Of a DNA stretch of 64,000 nt, positions 10,716 to 20,193 are shown piece after piece. The notes under the pieces were generated by a model. That model was not told the origin of the DNA. It did no database searches and saw nothing but the letters and a program-made list of their open reading frames with translations. Position 1 is the first letter of the stretch, and each line of letters starts with the position of its first letter. This stretch comes from an uncultured Cytophagales bacterium (GTDB lineage: Bacteria > Bacteroidota > Bacteroidia > Cytophagales > UBA9547). The stretch covers positions 1 to 64,000 of the forward strand of contig CAMFLX010000004.1 in the NCBI GenBank assembly GCA_945957555.1. Direction: 5' to 3'. The position numbers were made by a program, and so were the translations under genes.

Positions 10716-10833
10716 GTACCAGCTCCCGTTTAGGACTAGTCACCCACAACTTTACAAGTGACCACTCTCGTTTCGGACTAGTCACCTGAAACATTACAAC
10801 CTACTACTCTCATTTGCGACTAGCCGTCTCAAC
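10716..10833. repeat. Three imperfect tandem copies of a 42-bp unit
   Basis: Copies start at 10716, 10758 and 10800; shared core CTCYCGTTTNGGACTAGTCACC. Confidence 0.85.
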
Positions 10834-10838
10834 ACCAA

Positions 10839-11576
10839 TTAAAGCCGAAACCTCAAGCCGATACTCAGTCCGTTGTTTAACATTCGAATCGCTTTGGGCT
10901 GGGCATAGTGTACATAAGCGTATTGGTAAACTACCGTAATGGCAACTTTGCGACTGAGACTATAGCTATAAATGACTCTTACGTTTGGGTTCCATAAATT
11001 ACCTATCCCCCAAGGCTTCAAGGTCGCGCCATCCAAGAAATGAGGCCTTTGTACATAACTTGCCAAGGGGAGACTTGCGCTTATGCTCAGGCTGCTGCGT
11101 TTACTGACCTGAAAGTTGGCTTGCATCCCGAGCCCCAAACTTGCATTGACCATATAAGACTGTACTCTTGCATAAGAGGGTACTTCCATTTCCGGAAAAT
11201 AATTGGTCTGCCAAGCCATTACATTCAGTTGTGGGCCCACATACAGTTGCCAAGTACTACCATCACGAACCTTTCTCAAATAAAGGTATTCGAGCTGTAT
11301 CCTGTCTTGAGGCGCTTTGGGTGAGAAACTGGTTTGTATCTTGTCAAAGCTACAGCTAGCTCGTAAGCTCTGGAACGATTTTTTAGCAGTTCTATGTAGA
11401 CTTAAAGCCGTGTATGTATTCAAACCATGATAGAGGTATGGTGAGCGGTACAGGTCTTTAACAAAGGTAGACTCTGGGCCAAGTTCAATACCTATGCTTG
11501 TGGTGACTCTGCTACTGTCTTGTGCTTTGGCAAAGGTCATGAAAGCGATGCTGAGTAATATGATGGCTGTTTTCAT
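10839..11576 (-). CDS. Hypothetical outer-membrane/secreted protein
   Basis: Signal peptide and alternating beta-strand-rich sequence. Confidence 0.7.
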   Translation of the reverse strand: MKTAIILLSIAFMTFAKAQDSSRVTTSIGIELGPESTFVKDLYRSPYLYHGLNTYTALSLHRTAKKSFQSLRASCSFDKIQTSFSPKAPQDRIQLEYLYLRKVRDGSTWQLYVGPQLNVMAWQTNYFPEMEVPSYARVQSYMVNASLGLGMQANFQVSKRSSLSISASLPLASYVQRPHFLDGATLKPWGIGNLWNPNVRVIYSYSLSRKVAITVVYQYAYVHYAQPKAIRMLNNGLSIGLRFRL

Positions 11577-11580
11577 GTTT

Positions 11581-12687
11581 TTAAAAGTTGGATGGTATGA
11601 TGAATTTATACATGAGTGTGCGACCTTGTTCGGAGTAGGGTGAGTTGATGTTTCCTCCCGTGATGGCGACCACGAGGTTTAAAGTGGGCATCACGAATAT
11701 GTACTGTCCGCCATTACCTTGTGCGGTATAAACGTAGGTCTTTTCGCCATTGATCGTTCCTGAGTACAGCCACCAGAGAAAACCGTATTCGACTGGTCCA
11801 AATTTGGTATGTGGCTTCCACGAAGCAACGATCCAGTCTTTCGAAATTATTTGCTGGCCTTGCCAGATACCATTGTTCATGTAGAGTTGTCCAAACTTAG
11901 CCATATCTCTAGGTCTTAGAAAAATCTGATCAGGGCGATCAGTCCTATTCTTTTCGCGGAAGTTCCACTTGTAGTTTTGTATACCCAAAGGATCTAAAAT
12001 ATATTGCTTGGCAAAAGCCCCATAGTCCTGTCCTGTGGTTTTGGAGATGAGGTTGGAGAGCGTTATCACACCACCAGAGCAATATTGTGTTACAGAATCT
12101 GGAACATAAGCCATAGGGACACCAAAGAGGGGCTTAAGTACATCTTTATTCTTATATAACTTTTCTTCTGCCGCAGGTGAACCCGCATCCCAGTCGTTAC
12201 AGGATAAGCCAGAGGACATGGTAAGTAGATGCCTTACGGTGATACTTTGTTTTTCGGGACTGTCATTGGGCAGGGGTGTATACTCTGGAAAATGTGGGAA
12301 GATGCGTTCGTTGGTGTCAGGAATAAAATCTTTGTCTATGGCCAAACCCACTACCGCAGAAGTAAAACTCTTAGAGGCCGAATAGAGGTTGTGCAACATG
12401 TCGCGGTCGTAACCGTTGAAGTAGTTCTCGTAAACCAATTTGTTGTTTTTAATAATCACTACACTGTGAATGTTTTTAAAATAATCGGTGAGAATGAGCC
12501 TAGTCATGGAATCTATGGGCGTCACTCGCATGCCTTCGGCACTTAAGGTGGAGGTTTCCCAACCGTCGTTTATAAGTTCTGGAACCTTATAATCATAGTC
12601 GAGCTTAGGTTCCTGAAATAATTGTTTGCAAGTACTAAGCGCTAGGCACAATGCCAGCGTAGCTGTGATCAAAAAAGTCTGTTTCAT
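11581..12687 (-). CDS. Serine hydrolase, beta-lactamase/penicillin-binding-protein-like family
   Basis: SxxK-type motif 'LYSASKSFTSAVVG', 'YCSGGV', lipoprotein-like signal 'LALSTCKQ'. Confidence 0.88.
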   Translation of the reverse strand: MKQTFLITATLALCLALSTCKQLFQEPKLDYDYKVPELINDGWETSTLSAEGMRVTPIDSMTRLILTDYFKNIHSVVIIKNNKLVYENYFNGYDRDMLHNLYSASKSFTSAVVGLAIDKDFIPDTNERIFPHFPEYTPLPNDSPEKQSITVRHLLTMSSGLSCNDWDAGSPAAEEKLYKNKDVLKPLFGVPMAYVPDSVTQYCSGGVITLSNLISKTTGQDYGAFAKQYILDPLGIQNYKWNFREKNRTDRPDQIFLRPRDMAKFGQLYMNNGIWQGQQIISKDWIVASWKPHTKFGPVEYGFLWWLYSGTINGEKTYVYTAQGNGGQYIFVMPTLNLVVAITGGNINSPYSEQGRTLMYKFIIPSNF

Positions 12688-12692
12688 GTTTG

Positions 12693-13421
12693 TTATTTAT
12701 CGTAATCGTTGATATAAATGACCCTTGGGTCTTGTTTTTGAAAGGGAACCAAGCTGTTCGCAAAAGGATTGGGGCTGTATTCGTAACTGTACCTAAACGA
12801 AGCGCCTTGGTCTTGTACCGTCTCGAAGAGTTTGAACGCGTTAGAGAGATTCAGTGCGTTGCCTATCTGTAGCCTAAGCACTGGTGTCTGTGGCATATAG
12901 AACCCAATCGGACTTTTGGGGCCCTTTACCAAGAACCAATGACTGAGAGGTAACCCTTTTCCAGAGCGTTTTAGATGTAGCCTAGGCTCTATGAGCCAAT
13001 ATTCTTTAGCTTTTTTACCAAAGGCTCCAAAACGTTTCGGTTTAGAGAAGGTGTCTAGTACTTCGACAGATATATTTTGCGAAGGAGCCGTGATGTTCTT
13101 TAGCAAACGTTCTTTGGGTAACAATGGCTTTTCATCAAGTTTTACAAGTGTATCTACTTTTTTTGAAGGCAGTACAGAAACTTCATTGATTACTTTTGCT
13201 GTTTTGGGTGCTACTATTTTCACAGGTTTTATAAAACATACAAGGCCGCCGATGAAGACTACTGTACTTATTATCCCCCACGTCCAAAACTTGCCCCAAC
13301 CTGTTTTTACTTTAGGGCCTATCTTGGTCCAAGCCGTATGGTTGTCCCAAACCAAATCAGGAACCTGCTCCAACTCGTCTAGCTTTGCTCTAAATATGCG
13401 ATCAAGTTCTTCAGCTTTCAT
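12693..13421 (-). CDS. Hypothetical membrane protein, putative anti-sigma-like partner of the adjacent ECF sigma factor
   Basis: Single TM after ~45 aa cytoplasmic N-terminus; overlaps the end of the sigma-factor gene. Confidence 0.65.
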   Translation of the reverse strand: MKAEELDRIFRAKLDELEQVPDLVWDNHTAWTKIGPKVKTGWGKFWTWGIISTVVFIGGLVCFIKPVKIVAPKTAKVINEVSVLPSKKVDTLVKLDEKPLLPKERLLKNITAPSQNISVEVLDTFSKPKRFGAFGKKAKEYWLIEPRLHLKRSGKGLPLSHWFLVKGPKSPIGFYMPQTPVLRLQIGNALNLSNAFKLFETVQDQGASFRYSYEYSPNPFANSLVPFQKQDPRVIYINDYDK

Positions 13422-13953
13422 GGCGCTCTGGGGTTTGGTTCAATTGTTCTTGCAGTGCCCTCCGGGCTTTCATGAGTTGTGTGCGAGAGGTACTTTCGCT
13501 AATACCGAGCATCTCTGCAATCTCGAAATGTGCATACCCTTCTATAGCATAGAGGTTGAAGATCGTTCTGAGCCCTGTGGGCAAAGTGGTGATCATGTGA
13601 TAGATCTCGTTAGCTCGTAACTCTGCCAAAGGATGGTAGTCCAACACTGTTTCGGTAGTATCGGAGTGTTCATAAAACACTACATCTTTCCTTTTCCTTA
13701 AAGTCATAAGCGACTCGTTCACCATAATCTTTTTGAGCCAAGCTTCAAAAGCTGCATCTCCATGGTATTCTATGGTGGGCAGGTACTGAAACACTTTCAC
13801 GAATCCTTCAGCCAACACATCCTCAGCATCTTCTTTGTTTTTGAGGTACCGATAGCAGAGCATGAACATCTTTTTGGAAAACTGTTTATACAATGCCTCC
13901 TGAGCCTTGAAGTCTCTTTTTTTGCATTGTATAAACAGTTTTTCTATCGACAT
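13411..13953 (-). CDS. RNA polymerase sigma factor, ECF subfamily
   Basis: Region 2 'YRYLKNKEDAEDVLAEGFVKVFQYL'; region 4 'LPTGLRTIFNLYAIEGYAHFEIAEMLGISESTSRTQLMKARRAL'. Confidence 0.95.
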   Translation of the reverse strand: MSIEKLFIQCKKRDFKAQEALYKQFSKKMFMLCYRYLKNKEDAEDVLAEGFVKVFQYLPTIEYHGDAAFEAWLKKIMVNESLMTLRKRKDVVFYEHSDTTETVLDYHPLAELRANEIYHMITTLPTGLRTIFNLYAIEGYAHFEIAEMLGISESTSRTQLMKARRALQEQLNQTPERHES

Positions 13954-14186
13954 TTTAAATACTGCTGCTCTGTTGGTTTAACTTATAAATGCAGATTTGT
14001 AGGATAACGTTGCTTTGCGTAGGAAAAATATTTTGAAAGATAAGAAATAACTCTTTCTCTTTGGGTAATTGCCAGTAAGGAGTGAAGCTCATATTTCTAA
14101 AATTTTTATATTTGAGGGATTTTGCCACTAGCCAAGAACTAGAAGTCTTGCTGATGACCACAAAACAAAAACAGCAGTAAATAAAT

Positions 14187-14522
14187 ATGGATCACACACT
14201 TACATGGGGCGATTTTGAAAAGGTTGAGATCAGAACAGGGACGATCGTTGCCGCAGAGAACAACCATTCGGCACAGAAGCCCGCCTATATCTTACAAATA
14301 GACTTCGGGGAACTAGGCCTCAAAAAGTCTTCAGCGCAAATTACTGCACTTTATCAACCAGAAGACTTGCTCGGCAAACAGATCATGGCTGTGGTCAACT
14401 TTCCACCTAAACAAATAGGCAAAATGATCAGTGAATGTCTAGTATTAGGTGTGGTCAACGGTGCCGAAGTCACACTGTTATGTCCTGATAAATCTGTGGC
14501 TAATGGATTGAGGGTGTTGTAG
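14187..14522 (+). CDS. csaA: tRNA-binding protein, CsaA-like
   Basis: 'FEKVEIRTGTIVAAE...KQIMAVVNFPPKQIGKMISECLVLGV' typical tRNA_bind OB fold. Confidence 0.9.
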   Translation: MDHTLTWGDFEKVEIRTGTIVAAENNHSAQKPAYILQIDFGELGLKKSSAQITALYQPEDLLGKQIMAVVNFPPKQIGKMISECLVLGVVNGAEVTLLCPDKSVANGLRVL

Positions 14523-14711
14523 AGCAAACATCTTTTAGAAGTACCTTTGGTTGATTTAAAACACAAGTGACAAAAATTTTCTTCCTTCCATTACACTCGC
14601 GTACGTGGCTAGTCACCGAGGGGCGCGAACTACAAGATTGATGGACAGGGCGGGGAGGTCTTGTGTGCAAAATCGATCTTACGGTTGGCTTTCGTGCCAC
14701 ACTTTCTTTTG

Positions 14712-14744
14712 GTACTTTTTCTTTGTGTGAGCAAAGAAAAGTAC
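14712..14744. repeat. Intergenic hairpin element
   Basis: GTACTTTTTCTTTG-TGTGAG-CAAAGAAAAGTAC, one-base bulge. Confidence 0.75.
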
Positions 14745-14787
14745 AATAACATTGCAAGTTAATGCATTTAATGGATGCAAGGTCACA

Positions 14788-14827
14788 AAAAATACCCCCA
14801 AAGCCTTAGACACTTTGAGGGTATTTT
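14788..14827 (-). terminator. Intrinsic terminator of the LOG gene
   Basis: AAAATACCCcCAAAG...CTTTGaGGGTATTTT. Confidence 0.65.
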
Positions 14828-14846
14828 CAATGAGAAAGCTAAGGAT

Positions 14847-15608
14847 TTAGAAAGGATCCTTTTCGCCTAGCAATACATATTTTTTACGAGGTGTTACTTT
14901 GGCAAGATTGAACTGTTTGCTTTGTAAGGCATATTTTTCAATGTGCGCCATAGCTTCGCCAATATCGTCAGTAAGCAAGAACAGCTTAAAGTCTTCTTCG
15001 TTGATCGTCTTCTCTTCTAGCATACGTACCAACATCACCATCAAGTGAGAATAATATTCGGTACCCATGAGGACTACAGGGAAGTTTGCTACTTTCTTAG
15101 TCTGTATCAAGGTAAGTGCTTCAAAGAGCTCGTCTATGGTACCAAAGCCACCTGGAAGACAAACGAAACCATAGGAATATTTGAAAAGCATAACCTTACG
15201 TACAAAGAAATACTTGATATCAACCCATACGTCCAAGTGTGGGTTAGGATCTTGTTCAAAAGGTAAGATAATATTACAACCTACAGATCTGCCACCTGCT
15301 TGCTTAGCACCTCTATTGGCCGCCTCCATGATCCCTGGCCCACCACCTGTCATTACAGTAAACCCTAGATCTGCCACTGCCTTTCCAACTTCCATACCCA
15401 TTTTATAATGTGGATGATCTTCCTTGAATCTCGCAGAACCAAATACGGTGATACATGGTCCTACAAAATGTAGCTTGCGGAATCCTTTAATAAATTCGAA
15501 AAACACCTTGAGTGCAAATATGAAATCTTTTATTCTACCTCTAGGTCCACTCAAAAATCGGGTTTCTTCTTGTGAGACTACCCTTGGAATATTACTGTTC
15601 ATAGCCAA
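14847..15608 (-). CDS. LOG family protein (cytokinin riboside 5'-monophosphate phosphoribohydrolase-like, TIGR00730)
   Basis: 'GGGPGIMEAANRGA' and 'PGGFGTIDELFEALTLIQTKK'. Confidence 0.93.
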   Translation of the reverse strand: MAMNSNIPRVVSQEETRFLSGPRGRIKDFIFALKVFFEFIKGFRKLHFVGPCITVFGSARFKEDHPHYKMGMEVGKAVADLGFTVMTGGGPGIMEAANRGAKQAGGRSVGCNIILPFEQDPNPHLDVWVDIKYFFVRKVMLFKYSYGFVCLPGGFGTIDELFEALTLIQTKKVANFPVVLMGTEYYSHLMVMLVRMLEEKTINEEDFKLFLLTDDIGEAMAHIEKYALQSKQFNLAKVTPRKKYVLLGEKDPF

Positions 15609-15747
15609 AATTGATAATAAATGAATATACTGTACTTTGCTTAATAAGGTTTATATATTTATGAGGTTTTATTACATTATATATTTGAGTTCAGTATTGA
15701 ACTTTTTTGTTTAGAGCTTCTAATCTTGTATATGATATTGTGAGCCC

Positions 15748-16305
15748 TTATTTATTCACAATCGCCCTTGCTTGCATACTTTTTGTAAAATCTAGAATCA
15801 AGTCTTTGAGCACCGTTTCGGTTTGCACATCGGTGGGCAATCCAGCTTGGTTAAACTTGGTCTTTGGACTTTGTATCAGTACTGAGGCATTACCTTCTAT
15901 TTGGGCACCTATCGTTTTCAAAATGAGTTGTAGCGATTCATGTGCTTTCTCCCCTGAGGAAGATGCGGTGATGAGTGCCGTTGGTTTTTCATGAAAAACC
16001 ATGGTAGAGACCACCCATTCTATTGCGTTTTTTAATACACCCGGCACACTAAATACATACTCGGGACTACTCACCAACACACCTTGTGCGTCTTCCAAGG
16101 TTTTTCTGAAAGTTTTCACACTGCTAGGCAAACTACTTTCTTGATCTAGATCAGGATTGAAGAAGGGCAATGTGGTAATGTCGAAGATTTCGACTGCATA
16201 ATCGTCTGAGACTTGGTCTGTAATATAGCCAAGGATCGTTTTGTTGATAGACTCTTGTTTGGTACTGCCCAAAAGAGCAATAATGGCAGGTTTTGACGTA
16301 AGCAT
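15748..16305 (-). CDS. NADPH-dependent FMN reductase family protein
   Basis: 'ALLGSTKQESINKTIL', 'VLVSSPEYVFSVPGVLKNAIEWV'. Confidence 0.88.
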   Translation of the reverse strand: MLTSKPAIIALLGSTKQESINKTILGYITDQVSDDYAVEIFDITTLPFFNPDLDQESSLPSSVKTFRKTLEDAQGVLVSSPEYVFSVPGVLKNAIEWVVSTMVFHEKPTALITASSSGEKAHESLQLILKTIGAQIEGNASVLIQSPKTKFNQAGLPTDVQTETVLKDLILDFTKSMQARAIVNK

Positions 16306-16386
16306 GAACAGATATTTATCTCTAAATAGAAATACAGGCAATTGAGTTCATCTCACAAAGAGATTTAGAATGGGTTTGTTTGTATT

Positions 16387-16423
16387 ATCTCAGTAGTGTA
16401 CTGCTTGTGCACACTACTGAGAT
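16387..16423. other. Perfect 13-bp stem hairpin without a U-tract
   Basis: ATCTCAGTAGTGT - 11 nt - ACACTACTGAGAT. Confidence 0.8.
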
Positions 16424-16440
16424 TGGATTGATGAAAGATC

Positions 16441-19143
16441 TTATTCCTCTTCTGGCAAAGTGAAAAACTTCTGAAGCATCACATAGTTGAAGGTTGCCTT
16501 CAAGACCTTGCCAGTACCTGCTTTTGCTACCGTTTTAGAGATGAAGCGCTTGTAAAACGCATTGATCACCTCCATATCCTCAGCATTGAGCGATTGGTTG
16601 GAGTATTTGAGTTTTAAGTAGGTATTGGCAAACTGCTGGTAGCCTACATTAAACTCAGGGTCGATCGTTTGCGATGCATACTTCAGCGTTGTTTTACTGC
16701 CTCGGTAATACCCCAATTGGTTAAACACATACAAGGCCAACATGTGAATATAATAAGCTCTCTTCTCGTTGTCCTGATGCGTATTTTGAACTTTGAGTTT
16801 ATAGTAGACATACACAATAGTCGGTAACAATAAACCAATAAGGAGTGCTACACAAGCTACGATCAAAAGGATCTTGAGAATGAGTCCTGACCAATCAAAT
16901 GCCTCAACTTTTTTATTGTCTTTAGGGGCAGCCTTTTTTGCTTCAGGTTTTACATTGATATGTACCTCATCTATAGGTGTGGGCTTAGGCAATGCTGCCG
17001 CAAAAGCCACACCCGAGCCATATTCCTCAGGAAGCTTCATTTTTTTGAAGATATTGGCATAGACCACCGCAGAAATCTCCATACCTACCTTGATGTCTTT
17101 AAACTTAGACTTGTCTTTGTTTTTATAAATCACGGCCTTCTTCAAATCAATACTGATCTCTGGTGGATTTCTAAAGGAGTACTCCCTGTTTCGGAAATTC
17201 ATTTCTTTTAGTTCCAGAGTGGCTGTTTTTTGGGCCGTATCTACGGACAGAACCTTACCAAATCCAGAGAAATATACCTTAGGAATCGTCAATGGCGGGG
17301 TGCCATCAGGTTTCGGTGCATTTTCCTTTTCAGTGTCGTCTGGTATGGTGTTGTCAAAGTCTAGCCAGCCATAGCCAGGGAAATATACCTGTATCCAAGC
17401 ATGTGCTTGGCTGCCATATACTGTATACCAGCCTTCGTTTTTACCAGAAGATCGGTCTTCGATCAAGAAACCAGCTGTAAACCGCACGGGAATGCCTTGA
17501 CTTCTGAGCATAAACAAAGAAGCTGCTGCATAGTAGGTACAATAGCCCTTATGTGTTTTGAATAGAAAATTGGAGAGCATTTTCTGGTTCGGAATATTCG
17601 GCTCAGAAGGTTTCATCACCTCTAGCGTATACTTAAAGATCGTCTTTCCGTCTGGTCCCTTTTCTTTGAAGTAATTCCTTATTCTTTTAACCTTTTCTAT
17701 AGGCGTCCTAGCTCCCTTGGTGATTTGTTTGGCCAGTTCGGCAATACTGTCGTGAAGGGTGGTTTTCGGCACCTCTGTATAGTATTTCATAAAATCAGAA
17801 TTGATACCCTGATATCCTTTTACAATTTTGAGAAAATCATTTCTTTCTTCATTAAATCGTTGAATGACTGGGTGCGGATGGTTGTATACATAAAAAGCCT
17901 CATTCAGTTGAGAGACATAAGATTTTGCTCTATACGCAAATTTGTATTTGTCTTTAAAGTCTGGATCTACAGGAATCGGCTCTACCGAATATGCAGTAGC
18001 AGGCGCGGTGAAGTGGTTGGGATTCAATTTATCAGTATAGATCAAAACCTCTTTGGTGGTTCTGAGTTTGAGGTTACTCACCGTCTTCAAGACATTAGAG
18101 TCTGTAAGGCTGATGAGCATAGGCAGTTGCTGAGGCAGGGGTGTGAAATTGTCGTTAAAGGGAGGATTGATGTCTTTCACAAACTGCTCCTTATGTGTAT
18201 CATATTTGCTGAGGTAATAAGACACATAATAGTACGGCATTGGAATATTGTCTGACCCAGACATAAAGTTATCGAGATAGGTGACAAAAAGCAATTCCTG
18301 CATTCCATTGCCCGTGGCAGTATTTTGTCTGCGGTCTAGTTTCGATATTTCGTTGATGTCAAAAGTACCATCATCATTTTTCTTGAGCAATTTGTCTTGA
18401 CTACCAGAGCTTGAACCTCCGCTGCCTTCCTTGGCTGCCGCAGATGCGATCTGTTTTTCATATTGTTTGATCGTTCCCCTTAGCAAATATTCTGATGCAT
18501 AAAACGTCAGGATACTTAAGCCCAGGAATACCGCCAGTCGCACTACCAACCCCAAAAAACTTTTAAAATTAAGTTCCTTGAGATCCTCAAGATACTCTCT
18601 CGTATAAATAATATAGAAAGCGTATACCAATATAGGGATCGAATGCTCTATGATCTTACTTACATCAATAACTTCTACACTGGTAAGGGCGATTAAACCA
18701 CCTACCAAACAAATTACGGCCAGCACATGTGGAAAGTACCTGAATCGAGCTAGACAGTAACCCATGAGCCAAGAGAACACAAAAATACCCGCATAGTGCT
18801 GGTATTGAATGGTAATATAATAGCTATCAAATTCTCCGGGGTAGTACTGTTCTACCATTTTCGAAGTAAAGTAGACCAGTAAGGCTACCGGGATAAAAGT
18901 AATCCAAGCCCTTATCTTAAAATAATGGATGGCAAAAGCCAGAACTGTAGCCACACCTATGATCTTAATTTCCGTTTCTACATCCCGTTTTAAAAACGAG
19001 AATGTACCTGTTACATTGTCCAAAGCCAAATAAAATACAGCCACGGTGGGTAGCACCAAGAACAATATATAGACTAAAAGTTTTGATAAGTTTGGTTTCG
19101 AAGTATTACTCATATTCTCGAGTCTTGAATCATATTTCCACAA
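16441..19143 (-). CDS. Transglutaminase-like domain membrane protein
   Basis: Multiple N-terminal TMs; 'KGYCTYYAAASLFMLRSQGIPVRFTAGF...HAWIQVYFPGYGWLDFDNT' Cys-His-Asp core; probable start at internal ATG 19113. Confidence 0.9.
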   Translation of the reverse strand: MWKYDSRLENMSNTSKPNLSKLLVYILFLVLPTVAVFYLALDNVTGTFSFLKRDVETEIKIIGVATVLAFAIHYFKIRAWITFIPVALLVYFTSKMVEQYYPGEFDSYYITIQYQHYAGIFVFSWLMGYCLARFRYFPHVLAVICLVGGLIALTSVEVIDVSKIIEHSIPILVYAFYIIYTREYLEDLKELNFKSFLGLVVRLAVFLGLSILTFYASEYLLRGTIKQYEKQIASAAAKEGSGGSSSGSQDKLLKKNDDGTFDINEISKLDRRQNTATGNGMQELLFVTYLDNFMSGSDNIPMPYYYVSYYLSKYDTHKEQFVKDINPPFNDNFTPLPQQLPMLISLTDSNVLKTVSNLKLRTTKEVLIYTDKLNPNHFTAPATAYSVEPIPVDPDFKDKYKFAYRAKSYVSQLNEAFYVYNHPHPVIQRFNEERNDFLKIVKGYQGINSDFMKYYTEVPKTTLHDSIAELAKQITKGARTPIEKVKRIRNYFKEKGPDGKTIFKYTLEVMKPSEPNIPNQKMLSNFLFKTHKGYCTYYAAASLFMLRSQGIPVRFTAGFLIEDRSSGKNEGWYTVYGSQAHAWIQVYFPGYGWLDFDNTIPDDTEKENAPKPDGTPPLTIPKVYFSGFGKVLSVDTAQKTATLELKEMNFRNREYSFRNPPEISIDLKKAVIYKNKDKSKFKDIKVGMEISAVVYANIFKKMKLPEEYGSGVAFAAALPKPTPIDEVHINVKPEAKKAAPKDNKKVEAFDWSGLILKILLIVACVALLIGLLLPTIVYVYYKLKVQNTHQDNEKRAYYIHMLALYVFNQLGYYRGSKTTLKYASQTIDPEFNVGYQQFANTYLKLKYSNQSLNAEDMEVINAFYKRFISKTVAKAGTGKVLKATFNYVMLQKFFTLPEEE

Positions 19144-19265
19144 AATAAGGAAAGGATAGAGTTAAAGCAAAAATTATTTAAAATTGCTTTGAAGGGTTTA
19201 AATATTATTCCAAGAATTGGCTACTGAGACGGATCAATGAACTTATAAATCTTGTATTCGTTTTT

Positions 19266-19513
19266 GGTATATTGCATACCAAGAAACAACCCTGAAAGGG
19301 TTGAATATGAATAGCCCCACGAGCATCGTGGGGTTAATGGGTTGATCCCACGTAGCGACCCTGAAGCGGGTCGAACTATGCGTGATGTGGTTCTTTGTAG
19401 CTGGCTTTCGATGATGCCTATAGTTGGACCCCTTCAGGGTCCCCATGTACCTCATCATTCATCGTACCCCGCGTTTTACGCGGGGCTATTCACATTCAAG
19501 GCCTTCAGCCTTG
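19266..19513. repeat. REP/BIME-like cluster of hairpins in inverted arrangement
   Basis: Stem-loops at 19287-19303, 19315-19333, 19356-19373, 19426-19442, 19467-19485, 19497-19513; halves share TGAA(A/G) loops and GAATRTGAATAGCCCC spacer in opposite orientation. Confidence 0.9.
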
Positions 19514-19749
19514 TCCATGGTTTGCATAAAGACAAGGGAACTTAACGACCATAGGCATCATGGGTGGTTAGCAACGAAAAACAAAGTCTTTTGTATCTTA
19601 ATTTTCCTTTTATATTAAAATCTACCCAAATACTTTTGAAAGCATTTATAGATAAGTTCTCCGTTGACATCAATCACAAATTATTGACAAAATTTCATTG
19701 AGGTTTTGTCAGGACCGATTATCTAATTATTTTTACTAAAACTTGTATC

Positions 19750-20193
19750 ATGGTTATAGACGAAAATAATGAAACAAAGCCTTCCAACGGAAGCTCAGGA
19801 CTGAGTATCGCAGGACTTGTATTGGGGATTGTATCAGCTGTTGTTGCTTTTATCCCTTGCTTCGGTATGTATGCTATTTACCCAGGCATCGTCGGGGTGG
19901 TATTGTCTGGCATTAGCATTTATTTGGCAAATAAGACCCAAGCTGCTAAAGGTATGGCAATAGCGGGTTTGGTTTGTGCCTTGGTGAGCTGTAGTATTGC
20001 AGGTTATCAATACTATATCATCAATAAAGGGATGGAGGTATTGGATAAATCACTCAAAGAAAATAGCAGCTTAGATTCTCTCAGAAAAAATATTGAAGAG
20101 ATGGATAAGGATGGCGAGCTTGATTCTCTTAAAAAGGGAATGGACGAGCTTAAAGAGGTTCAAGATTCTATAAATGAGCTCAGTGACAAATAA
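19750..20193 (+). CDS. DUF4190-like membrane protein with charged C-terminal tail
   Basis: 'SGLSIAGLVLGIVSAVVAFIPCFGMYAIYPGIVGVVLSGISIYLA'. Confidence 0.8.
   Translation: MVIDENNETKPSNGSSGLSIAGLVLGIVSAVVAFIPCFGMYAIYPGIVGVVLSGISIYLANKTQAAKGMAIAGLVCALVSCSIAGYQYYIINKGMEVLDKSLKENSSLDSLRKNIEEMDKDGELDSLKKGMDELKEVQDSINELSDK

Noticed and set aside
13955-14161. 68-aa minus-strand ORF upstream of the sigma factor
   Set aside because: Short, no signal or domain; more likely the promoter region.
14500-14757. 85-aa minus-strand ORF
   Set aside because: Lies in an intergenic hairpin/repeat segment and overlaps the end of csaA; composition looks non-coding.
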